Shown in pieces: positions 36,001-40,163 of a stretch of DNA of 40,163 bases. The notes beneath the pieces are model-generated. The model had not been told where the DNA came from. It saw only the letters and a program-made list of their open reading frames with translations, and made no database searches. Made by a program: the position numbers and the translations under genes. Position 1 is the first letter of the stretch. Each line of letters starts with the position of its first letter. This DNA comes from Nitrosomonas sp. (GTDB taxonomy: Bacteria; Pseudomonadota; Gammaproteobacteria; Burkholderiales; Nitrosomonadaceae), in the NCBI GenBank assembly GCA_024282035.1, contig JAMWZR010000021.1, positions 1-40,163 of the forward strand, written 5' to 3'.

Positions 36001-38924
36001 GGTAAGTATTTCCCCAATGATCCGCGCAATTCAGCGGTATCCACCGCGTTCTCCGCATGTAGTGCAATATAGGCCACAAGCCTTGCACCATTAGGTCCTT
36101 CCTTCGCCACCACGACCGTTTCTCTAATTTCCGGCTGTAACAATAATTGTGTTTCGATTTCACCCAGTTCGATGCGAAAACCTCTGACCTTGACCTGATG
36201 GTCAAGTCGCCCCAGATAGTCAATCTGTCCGTCCGACCGCCATCTCGCCAGATCTCCCGTACGATAGAGCCGCCCTTCGTTTCCATCAAACGGATCCGCC
36301 ACGAATCGTTCTGCCGTCAGACCAGGCCGGTTCAGATAACCGCGCGCCAACCCCACGCCACCAAGATACAACTCACCGGTTACGCCCTGCGCAACCGGAT
36401 TCATCTCAGCATCCACAATATAAGCAGCGCGGTCACCCACCGGCGAACCGATCGGCAGATAACTCGAATCGAACTGAGTTCCGGGATAGGCTTTAAAAAT
36501 CAGAGGGGTGATCACCGTTTCGGTAGGGCCGTAGCCATTGATGATGCGCGGTGGATGCAGTGTCTGTTGCACAAAATCAAAACCGGTGCGACTCATTGCT
36601 TCACCGCCTACCGTATAGGAGCGAATCGACAAATCCCTGCCAGCGCTGCCGGCAAACTCCGCCAGTTGCTGCAAATAACCCGGAGTAAAGCATGCAATCG
36701 TAATGCGATGTTTGGCTATCTCGGCAACCGTATGGTCAACCGCCCATAATTCGTTGTCTCTCGGCATCAATGCGGCACCAAAAGCTAATGGCACCAGCCA
36801 ACGTTCATGTGCGCCATCAAAATTGATCGAGGCAAATTGCAGCTCACGATCTGCCGCGGTCATACCGTAAAGCTCACCAATTGATTGCACATGCATCGCC
36901 AACGGCCCGTGCGCCACCCCCACACCCTTAGGTTTTCCGGTGGAGCCGGAGGTATAGATGATATAAGCTAGGTGCTCCCCGTGCAGGTTGACCGCTGGAT
37001 TATTGTCCGGCCAGTCCGTCAAATCCAGCGTATCCAGTTCCACAACAGGGCACTCTGCCGCATGCGGAATCCGCTCTCTGACATAGCTTTGTGTCAGCAG
37101 TAATTCAATCGCGCTGTCTGTCACCATGTGGATTAACCGTTCCCACGGATACGCCGGATCCAGCGGTACGTATGCACCACCTGCCTTGAGCGTCGCCAGC
37201 AGCCCAACCACCATGTCGATCGAGCGTTCCACGGCAATCCCCACCCGGCTTTCGGGTTTCACTCCCAACGCCATCAGTTGGTGCGCCAGCCGGTTCGCCC
37301 GACCATTCAGTTGCGCATAGCTGAGTTCCGTATCGCCAAAAATAAGCGCGGTCGCGTCAGGACGAGCATTGACCTGCCGTTCGATCAAGCGGTGTACCGG
37401 TTCGGTATTGGCGTAGCGTCGTTCGTTCACTCCCCAGCCTGTTAGTTGCTGCCATTCCGCTGCGCTCAATAACGTGATGTCGCCCAGGCACCTTTCTGGA
37501 GTTTCTGCCAGTTGTTCCAGCACCCTGAGAGTGTGTTCGCTCAGCCGCTTGATTGTGTCCGCTTCAAACAATTCGGAGGCGTAGGTGAAACGTGCGTCTA
37601 TCCGTCCGTCCGGCCGCTCCACGGTATCCAGCGTCAACTCAAACTGCGCGCCGCGTTCGCCAAGTTCATATTCTTCGACCGTCAGTCCGGGCAATTGCCC
37701 CAGTGCGCGATAGTCCTCACGCAGATGATTGAACATGATTTGAAACAGCGGATTCTGATGCAGACTGCGCTCCGGTTGCAGCGCTTCCACCAGTTGCTCG
37801 AACGGCAAATCCTGATACGTTTGCGCACCCAATGCGGCTTCACGGGTTTGATCGAGCAGGTCGCTCAATGGCATACGGCTGTCAATGCGGCTGCACAGTA
37901 CTTGGGTATTTACGAATAAGCCGACAACGCCCTCTATCTCGATCCGGTGCCGGTTGGCGATCGGTACGCCCACGCGCAGATCGCTTTGCCCGGTATAACG
38001 ATACAACAATGCCTGAAAACCGGTCAGCAGTGCCATAAACAGCGTGGTTCCGCGATCCTGTGCCTGACGTTGCAAGCGAGTCGCCAGTGAAACCGGCAAT
38101 ACAAAATCATGCTTTGCCGCCCGGTAATGAGCAGTCGATGCGCGCGGATGATCACTAGGCAATTGCAATACCGGATGCGTTTCTCCCAGTTGATTGCGCC
38201 AGTAGGCGAGCTGCCGTTCCTTTTCCCCTGCTTCCAGCCAGTTGCGCTGCCATAGCGCATAGTCTGCATATTGGATCGCAAGCGGTGGCAGCGAAAATTC
38301 CAATCCTTCCACCTGAGCACGGTAGCGTGCAGCAAATTCGTCGATAATAATACGATTGGACCAGGCGTCCGAGATGATATGGTGCATCACCATCACCAGA
38401 TGATGCGCTTCTGCCGCCACCCGGATGAGCGCGACACGCAGTAGCGGTCCTTGCGTCAGATCGAATGGCATGGTGTTGATCCGCATCGCTTCTTCATGCG
38501 CACGCCGACCACGTTGCGCAACCGGTAAATCGCTCAAATCGATCCGCATCAGTTCGAATTTCCCTTGCGCATCGATTTTCTGCTGCGGCAATCCTGCTTC
38601 ATCCCTCTGAAAAACCGTGCGCAACGATTCATGCCGTGTTATCAGCCCTTGGAAACTTGCCTGCAAGGCTTCAATATCCAGTTTCCCCAGCAAACGCAGC
38701 CCACCGCCCAAATGATACGCCGTGCTCTGCGGATCCAATTGCCATAAAAACCAGTGCCGCTGCTGCGCGTAGGAGAGAATCGGACGGTTTTCCGAAGATT
38801 GTCGAACGATAGGCAACAAAGAAAAATCAATTCCCCGCGCCTTCAATGCACTGAGAAATGTCTTTTGCTTGCCGGAGGAAAGCGCGGAAAACCGCTCGGC
38901 AATATCCTGCTTATTCAGTTCCAA
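27018..38924 (-). CDS. Terminating non-ribosomal peptide synthetase, three modules (C-A-T-E-C-A-T-C-A-T-TE), 3968 aa
   Basis: Assembles the last three residues of the peptide and releases it. Domains by residue: C1 45-480 (HHIISDAW, LCL type); A1 505-1010; T1 1015-1090 (GGDS, Ser1050); E 1105-1540 (HHLVIDGV); C2 1560-1990 (HHLLLDGW, DCL type); A2 2010-2520; T2 2535-2600 (Ser2564); C3 2637-3060 (HHILLDGW); A3 3090-3590; T3 3605-3675 (Ser3634); TE 3690-3960 (GWSLGG, Ser3767; Asp3794; His3941). Codes read by alignment to PheA: A1 DGECTGGITK, A2 DGEDHGTVTK, A3 DGEAVGGVTK. A1 and A3 share FDGAHERW and resemble hydroxyornithine-type domains of pyoverdine synthetases. A2, with acidic Glu2215 and Asp2253, suggests a basic residue. 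Only A1 is followed by an epimerase. The start is TTG 38924, directly after the upstream TGA, with GGAG 6 nt before it. Confidence 0.95.
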   Translation of the reverse strand: MELNKQDIAERFSALSSGKQKTFLSALKARGIDFSLLPIVRQSSENRPILSYAQQRHWFLWQLDPQSTAYHLGGGLRLLGKLDIEALQASFQGLITRHESLRTVFQRDEAGLPQQKIDAQGKFELMRIDLSDLPVAQRGRRAHEEAMRINTMPFDLTQGPLLRVALIRVAAEAHHLVMVMHHIISDAWSNRIIIDEFAARYRAQVEGLEFSLPPLAIQYADYALWQRNWLEAGEKERQLAYWRNQLGETHPVLQLPSDHPRASTAHYRAAKHDFVLPVSLATRLQRQAQDRGTTLFMALLTGFQALLYRYTGQSDLRVGVPIANRHRIEIEGVVGLFVNTQVLCSRIDSRMPLSDLLDQTREAALGAQTYQDLPFEQLVEALQPERSLHQNPLFQIMFNHLREDYRALGQLPGLTVEEYELGERGAQFELTLDTVERPDGRIDARFTYASELFEADTIKRLSEHTLRVLEQLAETPERCLGDITLLSAAEWQQLTGWGVNERRYANTEPVHRLIERQVNARPDATALIFGDTELSYAQLNGRANRLAHQLMALGVKPESRVGIAVERSIDMVVGLLATLKAGGAYVPLDPAYPWERLIHMVTDSAIELLLTQSYVRERIPHAAECPVVELDTLDLTDWPDNNPAVNLHGEHLAYIIYTSGSTGKPKGVGVAHGPLAMHVQSIGELYGMTAADRELQFASINFDGAHERWLVPLAFGAALMPRDNELWAVDHTVAEIAKHRITIACFTPGYLQQLAEFAGSAGRDLSIRSYTVGGEAMSRTGFDFVQQTLHPPRIINGYGPTETVITPLIFKAYPGTQFDSSYLPIGSPVGDRAAYIVDAEMNPVAQGVTGELYLGGVGLARGYLNRPGLTAERFVADPFDGNEGRLYRTGDLARWRSDGQIDYLGRLDHQVKVRGFRIELGEIETQLLLQPEIRETVVVAKEGPNGARLVAYIALHAENAVDTAELRGSLGKYLPDYMIPSAIVVLESLPLNANGKVDRKLLPEPEFVGMGGYEAPQGAVEELLATIWKEVLGIDQVGRNDNFFELGGDSILSLQIVTKARRAGWKITPRQLFERQTVAALASIAKPLEELAKTIPAQSDLVDITAPIPMLPIQLDFFAQAIPRREHWNQAVLLKSRQPLQAAWLDQALKAVVQHHSALHFCYSEQTHGQWQQMAAESSMQAVLWVRQATDAEQLLALCNEAQRNLNLQQGSLVRAMLVDMADQTQRLLLVAHHLVIDGVSWRILIEDLEIAYQQAKNHETINLPEVTTGYSVWTQRLQQYSDSYAVEFAYWQNQVNVPVSLPCDFPEGSNSISNHTRITARLDQTQTQALLKDAPAAYRTQVNDLLLAALGSALCQWSGHQKILVDLEGHGREDLYLDIDLSRTIGWFTALFPVILDSSGDLPQRIKRIKESLRQMPNKGLGYGLFKYYGTAAQRQIIRGLPKAQVVFNYLGQFDSSFEEQAPWMLADEAIGDLMDHDVIQQHDLSINSHIYNGELCLEVNYSKVRYAKTAIETFIESLLTELKAIIGHCRRGARGVTPSDFPLVQLTQGELDDLPIPVEQLEDLYPLSPMQTGMLFHSVFDRNGGMYLNQLSADIEHLSVERFKAAWQAAIDRHEILRTGFVQEGKIPLQWVAKAAELPFIVHDWRNQNTHPLTYQRRDLDALAQSEHTSGIDLRKPPLVRIVVVRLTEERYHVIMTIHHLLLDGWSTSQLLGEVLRHYGGAALPSSRTHYRDFIEWLRDRDQEASKIYWQERLRHTTESTRLADVVSAPTTSGGGYREFIHPLNRTLTDDLVHFCKREHITINTIIQAAWALLLGHYTGQQTVTFGVTVAGRPADLPEADQMLGLFINTLPVNIALQPERTIGAWLQDLQIQNLASREHEHTPLYEIQRWTGQSRQGLFDSILVFENYPIDEVFKQHTPGGLAFSDVKGRETTNYPITVSVVETIGLTLQYGYACKDFAETTVRCIAAQVEQLLREITRSEVKCLGDITQLSATEWQQLQNWGINERRYANTEPVHRVIERQVGEHPGATALIFGDTELSYAELNRRVNRLAHQLTALGVKPESRVGIAVERSIDMVVGLLAALKAGAAYVPLDPNYPRERLNHMVTDSAIELLLTQSPLRERIPHAATCHVLELDTLDLTGWPEHNPDVRLHGEHLAYIIYTSGSTGKPKGVAVAHHALVEHAYVAIDFFKLRSADRMLQFSTINFDGFIEQLFPPLCAGAAIVLRGSLLWDSETFYRELIDKRITVADLTTAYWFLLVQDFAKLGPRNYGLLRQVHAGGEAMPPEGIKAWQQAGMSEITLLNTYGPTEAIVTATVADCGGNYLDHDLELPQVTIGKPLPARCIYLLDVNLAPVMSGIPGELCIGGELLARGYLNRPGLTAERFIADPFDEKGGRLYRTGDLAKWRSDGQIEYLGRLDHQVKVRGFRIELGEIETQLLLQPEVREAVVIAKEGPSGARLVAYISLHAGSTLDTTVLRESMGKVLPDYMMPSAIVVLESLPLNANGKVDRKLLPEPEFISTDLYEAAQGEVESALVAIWAEVLGISRIGRNDNFFELGGDSILSLQIVTKARRMGWKITPRQLFEQQTIAALAQVTEIVSESVVEELRPENTCLEDYLDAGIIATLSFGNNEIEDIYPLSPTQEGMLFHTLEAPGTGLYVNQISVEVEGLDAERLAHAWQQMIVRHPVLRTGFLWQAGLVRPLQIVFKHIEATVIHLDWRGKHHLEACIVAYADEELRREFDFLNPPIRLSLIRIDENRHQLVWTKHHILLDGWGDSMLVSDWLRCYNGEMLAQPGPDYSVYVRWLAKQDKQVAQHFWQAELGNTEGPTRLADSVSKAVKTNNRSDFAQIYTHWSSDETRRLQIFAQQMHITLNTFVQAAWALLLQRYTGKQTVIFGATVAGRPPSLPKADEIMGLFINTIPIPVEQRSDLTVSEYLSALQATNARLRDYEHTSLADIQRWAGFSGQPLFDSIVVFENFPINVALRSDEHYGLRFGEIAGKGLTGYAMDLQVVVGDTLEIEYAYGCNDFTDEFVINLRSQMEGLMREMMAYPQRVVGELGWLGEQQLDQLFLLRGHTDSSEVLSRAYQPVHRLIERNAAHQPDTIALLMGEQEISYAELNVRANKLAHRLIALGAGAETRIGVAMERSLDIIVTLLAILKSGAAYVPLDVDYPADRLAFMIKDSALSLLITQSKILAKLEFDAVPKLAVDAIALEAESARNPQISVHEHNLAYVIYTSGSTGLPKGVAVTHGPLAMHCQATARIYDMHPGSCELLFMSFSFDGAHERWLTALTVGAGLAVRDQELWTAEQTYDALHHYGITNAAFPPAYLGQVAEWAVPRNDPPPVELYVFGGEAMPKASYDLIRQTLRPRTLINGYGPTETVVTPLIWKTQANTSFDCAYAPIGRPVGERVVYVLDVDMQPVPMGIVGELYIGGYGLARGYLGRAGLTAERFIADPFDDNGSRLYRTGDLVRWMDDGNIEYVGRADHQVKIRGFRIELGEIEARIREIAGVADVAVVVYESVTGAQLVAYVVPVAEQAAQNLMAQLKQTLANRLPEYMLPAHFMPLVTLPRLPSGKLDRRVLPEPGALASDAYQEPSTPEARALADIWQAVLGVERVGETDNFFALGGDSLSSLKVMARMRNLNDEKLNFKLRDLIQRPTIASLLGLDKQTITSPNGLLALNQPSGNKEIKPLFCIHAGLGTVFDYQPLARQLQGARVVYGLPCRMLADPAHRDVSLSQMAEDYCTMIRAIQPEGPYHLLGWSLGGTLVAMMAALFEANGQTVAFLGLIDPYIPGTEPSQSDDWRQDLVDFVSVAIPGAVLDDIWKTTLSSQSPAMVTKQIIIALLEKVLAIRQAEIQAGECMALQGYTDMGAEELAHIFLIARHLKTLSLQTTTLNPLSTQTICWWAAERKANERLALEQQIKPAKIHAMEIDTGHFDIVRAESLLSAVKLLLTTPLTDRVYS
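27045..27857 (-). other. Type I thioesterase domain of the terminating NRPS
   Basis: The C-terminal 270 residues begin PLFCIHAGLGTVFDYQPLA. Nucleophile Ser3767 is in GWSLGG, Asp3794 in LIDPY and His3941 in TGHFD. It releases the finished chain by hydrolysis or cyclisation; which one cannot be read from the sequence. Confidence 0.88.
31137..31844 (-). repeat. Intragenic repeat: A2 C-terminal subdomain and T2
   Basis: Residues 2361-2596 are the repeat partner of the A1-T1 segment at 35679-36383, ending in the same IVTKARR.GWKITPRQLFE block. Confidence 0.75.
32385..32912 (-). repeat. Intragenic repeat: A2 N-terminal flank (copy at 36909-37436)
   Basis: Direct repeat partner of the A1 flank, starting WGINERRYANTEPVHR and reaching the YTSGSTGKPKG motif. 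Blocks such as KPESRVGIAVERSIDMVVGL are identical in both. Confidence 0.75.
34305..35612 (-). other. Epimerisation domain of NRPS module 1
   Basis: HHLVIDGVSWRILIEDLE (1233-1250), EGHGRE (1369-1374), and VVFNYLGQFD (1447-1456) are E-domain motifs. It converts the residue loaded by A1 to the D form, and the following C2 domain has the DCL-type YPLSPMQTGMLFH start, which agrees. Confidence 0.88.
35679..36383 (-). repeat. Intragenic repeat: A1 C-terminal subdomain and T1
   Basis: Residues 848-1082 are nearly identical to the matching part of A2-T2 (31137-31844) and closely similar to the upstream NRPS A-T end (about 39090-39725), including LDHQVKVRGFRIELGEIETQ and LPLNANGKVDRKLLPEPEF. The A3 module does not share it. 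Confidence 0.75.
36909..37436 (-). repeat. Intragenic repeat: A1 N-terminal flank (copy at 32385-32912)
   Basis: Residues 497-672 (C-A linker and start of A1, from WGVNERRYANTEPVHR to the A3 motif) are nearly the same as residues 2005-2180 before A2. Substrate-pocket cores beyond this point differ. The pair indicates module duplication or gene conversion. Confidence 0.75.
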
Positions 38925-40163
38925 TCAATTCTCCAATAAATCAAGTAATTCAGACATTTCAGACAACTCACCGCCCTCATTGGGAGCCAAGGAGCTCGTC
39001 TGTATCATCGCAGCGATTTCATGCAAAACAGGATGCTCAAAATACATCCGCAGCGGCAATGCAACGGATCTGTTGCGCTGTAATTTCTGTTGAACTTGCA
39101 GAATCAACAGGGAATGCCCTCCCAGCTGAAAGAAATGATCATTTCGTCCCACCCGCTTGAGATTCAGAATTTCCATCCAGATTGTCGCCAGCGCTTCTTC
39201 CACTTCACCTTGCGGCGCTTCGTATTGTTCCACGCTACTAAATTCCGGCTCGGGCAGCAGTTTGCGGTCCACTTTGCCATTCGCATTCAGCGGCAGGCTC
39301 TCCAGCACCACGATCGTCGATGGAATCATGTAGCTAGGCAAGGATTTCCCCAGTGCTTCACACAATTCAGCCGTATCCATGCCATATCCTGCATGGCAAG
39401 ACACATAGGCAACGAGTCTTGCATCACCCGGCCCTTCTTTTGCCACTACTACCGCTTCCCTGATTTCCGGCTGTAACAGCAATTGTGTTTCGATTTCACC
39501 CAGTTCAATGCGAAAACCTCTTACTTTGACCTGATGATCGAGCCGCCCCAGATATTCAATCTGTCCATCGGTTCGCCACCTGACCAAATCCCCTGTGCGG
39601 TAGAGCCGGCCTCCGTTCTCTTCAAATGGATTCGCCACAAACCGCTCCGCCGTCAGACCAGGCCGGTTCAGATAACCGCGCGCGAGTCCTGCACCGCCGA
39701 GATACAGTTCTCCGGACACTCCTTGCGGAACCGGATTAAGATTGGTATCCAGAATAAAGGTTTGGGTAGCGGCTATCGGTTGCCCGATCGGAATATTACT
39801 GCCTGCTTCATCGCGACAAGTCCAATGGGTTACGTCGATAGCCGCTTCTGTCGGTCCATAAAGATTGTAAAGTTTGGCATTGGGAAGTTGCTTGAATACT
39901 GCTTTCTGCATTTCTAATTGCAGCGCTTCTCCGCTACAGACAATTTGTTTTAAGCTGGTGCAAGCTGCAACACCGCTGTCTGCCATAAAAGCCCGTAACA
40001 TGGCAGGGACAAAATGCAGCGTCGTCACTGTGTGCTGCTGAATTAGTGCAATTAACCGCGCGGCATCACGGTGATCACCCGGATTAGCGATAGCCAGGCG
40101 CGCCCCGTACATTAATGGCCAGAAAAATTCCCAAACTGACACATCAAAGCTGAACGGTGTTTT
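38925..40163 (-). CDS. Non-ribosomal peptide synthetase, 3' end only (A-T), partial, 412 aa seen
   Basis: The gene is open to the window edge; only the C-terminal part of its last module is present. The A-domain pocket gives D, V, W (FDVSVWEFF, residues 7, 8, 11 here), H, V, S, L (NLYGPTE), I, D and K, i.e. DVWHVSLIDK, a classic serine code. The T domain carries LGGHSLL, the form usual before an LCL condensation domain, agreeing with C1 of the next protein. The end (GGELSEMSELLDLLEN) is an acidic helical tail that could dock with the N-terminus of the following synthetase. Its A C-terminal subdomain is closely similar to those of A1 and A2 downstream. Confidence 0.93.
   Translation of the reverse strand, partial: KTPFSFDVSVWEFFWPLMYGARLAIANPGDHRDAARLIALIQQHTVTTLHFVPAMLRAFMADSGVAACTSLKQIVCSGEALQLEMQKAVFKQLPNAKLYNLYGPTEAAIDVTHWTCRDEAGSNIPIGQPIAATQTFILDTNLNPVPQGVSGELYLGGAGLARGYLNRPGLTAERFVANPFEENGGRLYRTGDLVRWRTDGQIEYLGRLDHQVKVRGFRIELGEIETQLLLQPEIREAVVVAKEGPGDARLVAYVSCHAGYGMDTAELCEALGKSLPSYMIPSTIVVLESLPLNANGKVDRKLLPEPEFSSVEQYEAPQGEVEEALATIWMEILNLKRVGRNDHFFQLGGHSLLILQVQQKLQRNRSVALPLRMYFEHPVLHEIAAMIQTSSLAPNEGGELSEMSELLDLLEN
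38931..38934 (-). promoter_or_regulatory. Shine-Dalgarno GGAG for the TTG start of the terminating NRPS
   Basis: GGAG lies inside the last codons of the upstream NRPS gene, 6 nt before the TTG at 38924, which itself follows the TGA without a gap. This arrangement supports a TTG start and termination-reinitiation coupling of the two synthetases. Confidence 0.65.

Noticed and set aside
36147-36749. 200-codon plus-strand open frame opposite the NRPS A1 domain
   Set aside because: It is the antisense of highly conserved A-domain sequence; the same pattern recurs opposite other A domains and has no protein-family character.
27018-38924. Repeated A and T domain blocks considered as assembly duplication
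   Set aside because: The repeats carry distinct substitutions and different pocket cores, as expected of genuine NRPS modules.
1-40163. tRNA genes, rRNA, CRISPR arrays, ECF sigma/anti-sigma and MbtH-like genes
   Set aside because: Looked for by eye; none found. Absence of the last two applies only to this window.

Overview
The window reads as a Gram-negative, probably betaproteobacterial chromosome segment. Gene content and sequence style resemble Nitrosomonas-type ammonia oxidisers, but this is an inference from memory and was not checked. Apart from two plus-strand genes, every convincing gene is on the minus strand. No tRNA, rRNA or CRISPR array was seen.

Left edge (1-969): a short repeat pair resembling an IS21-family element end, a secreted glycine-zipper protein, and about 500 bp with only a possible frameshifted gene remnant.

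Carbon block (970-9035, minus strand): gnd, zwf (start abutting the gnd stop), a polyphosphate glucokinase, transketolase, then a GH15 glucoamylase. Together they could take an internal alpha-glucan to glucose, phosphorylate it with polyphosphate, oxidise it through the pentose phosphate pathway and feed the sugar phosphates into transketolase reactions. No 6-phosphogluconolactonase is in the window. Two 143-bp copies of a small inverted-repeat element (a MITE), about 98% identical and oppositely oriented, flank the gnd-zwf-ppgK-tkt block. One lies against the transketolase stop; the other supplies the last codons and stop of the neighbouring acylase.

Siderophore locus (9669 to the right edge). 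A minus-strand series of eight genes runs leftward from about 23.7 kb: hydroxamate-type acetyltransferase, L-ornithine N5-monooxygenase, TonB-dependent receptor, HSL-family esterase, outer-membrane factor, periplasmic adaptor, RND pump, and a penicillin/AHL-acylase-family lipoprotein. Divergent to it, across a spacer with a Fur-box candidate, are a PvdE/SyrD-type ABC exporter and a PepSY membrane protein of the siderophore-iron-reductase type. Convergent with these is a 3968-residue terminating NRPS (C-A-T-E-C-A-T-C-A-T-TE), preceded by the 3' end of another NRPS (Ser-type A domain, T) that continues beyond the window.

Reading the specificity codes by eye, the tail of the product would be L-Ser, D-(hydroxyornithine-like), a probably basic residue, then a second hydroxyornithine-like residue released by the thioesterase. 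The monooxygenase and acetyltransferase would make N5-acetyl-N5-hydroxyornithine for those positions. The whole looks like a pyoverdine/ornibactin-style peptide hydroxamate pathway, with some less usual features: a resident RND tripartite pump, an acylase that may mature an acylated precursor, and mosaic A domains.
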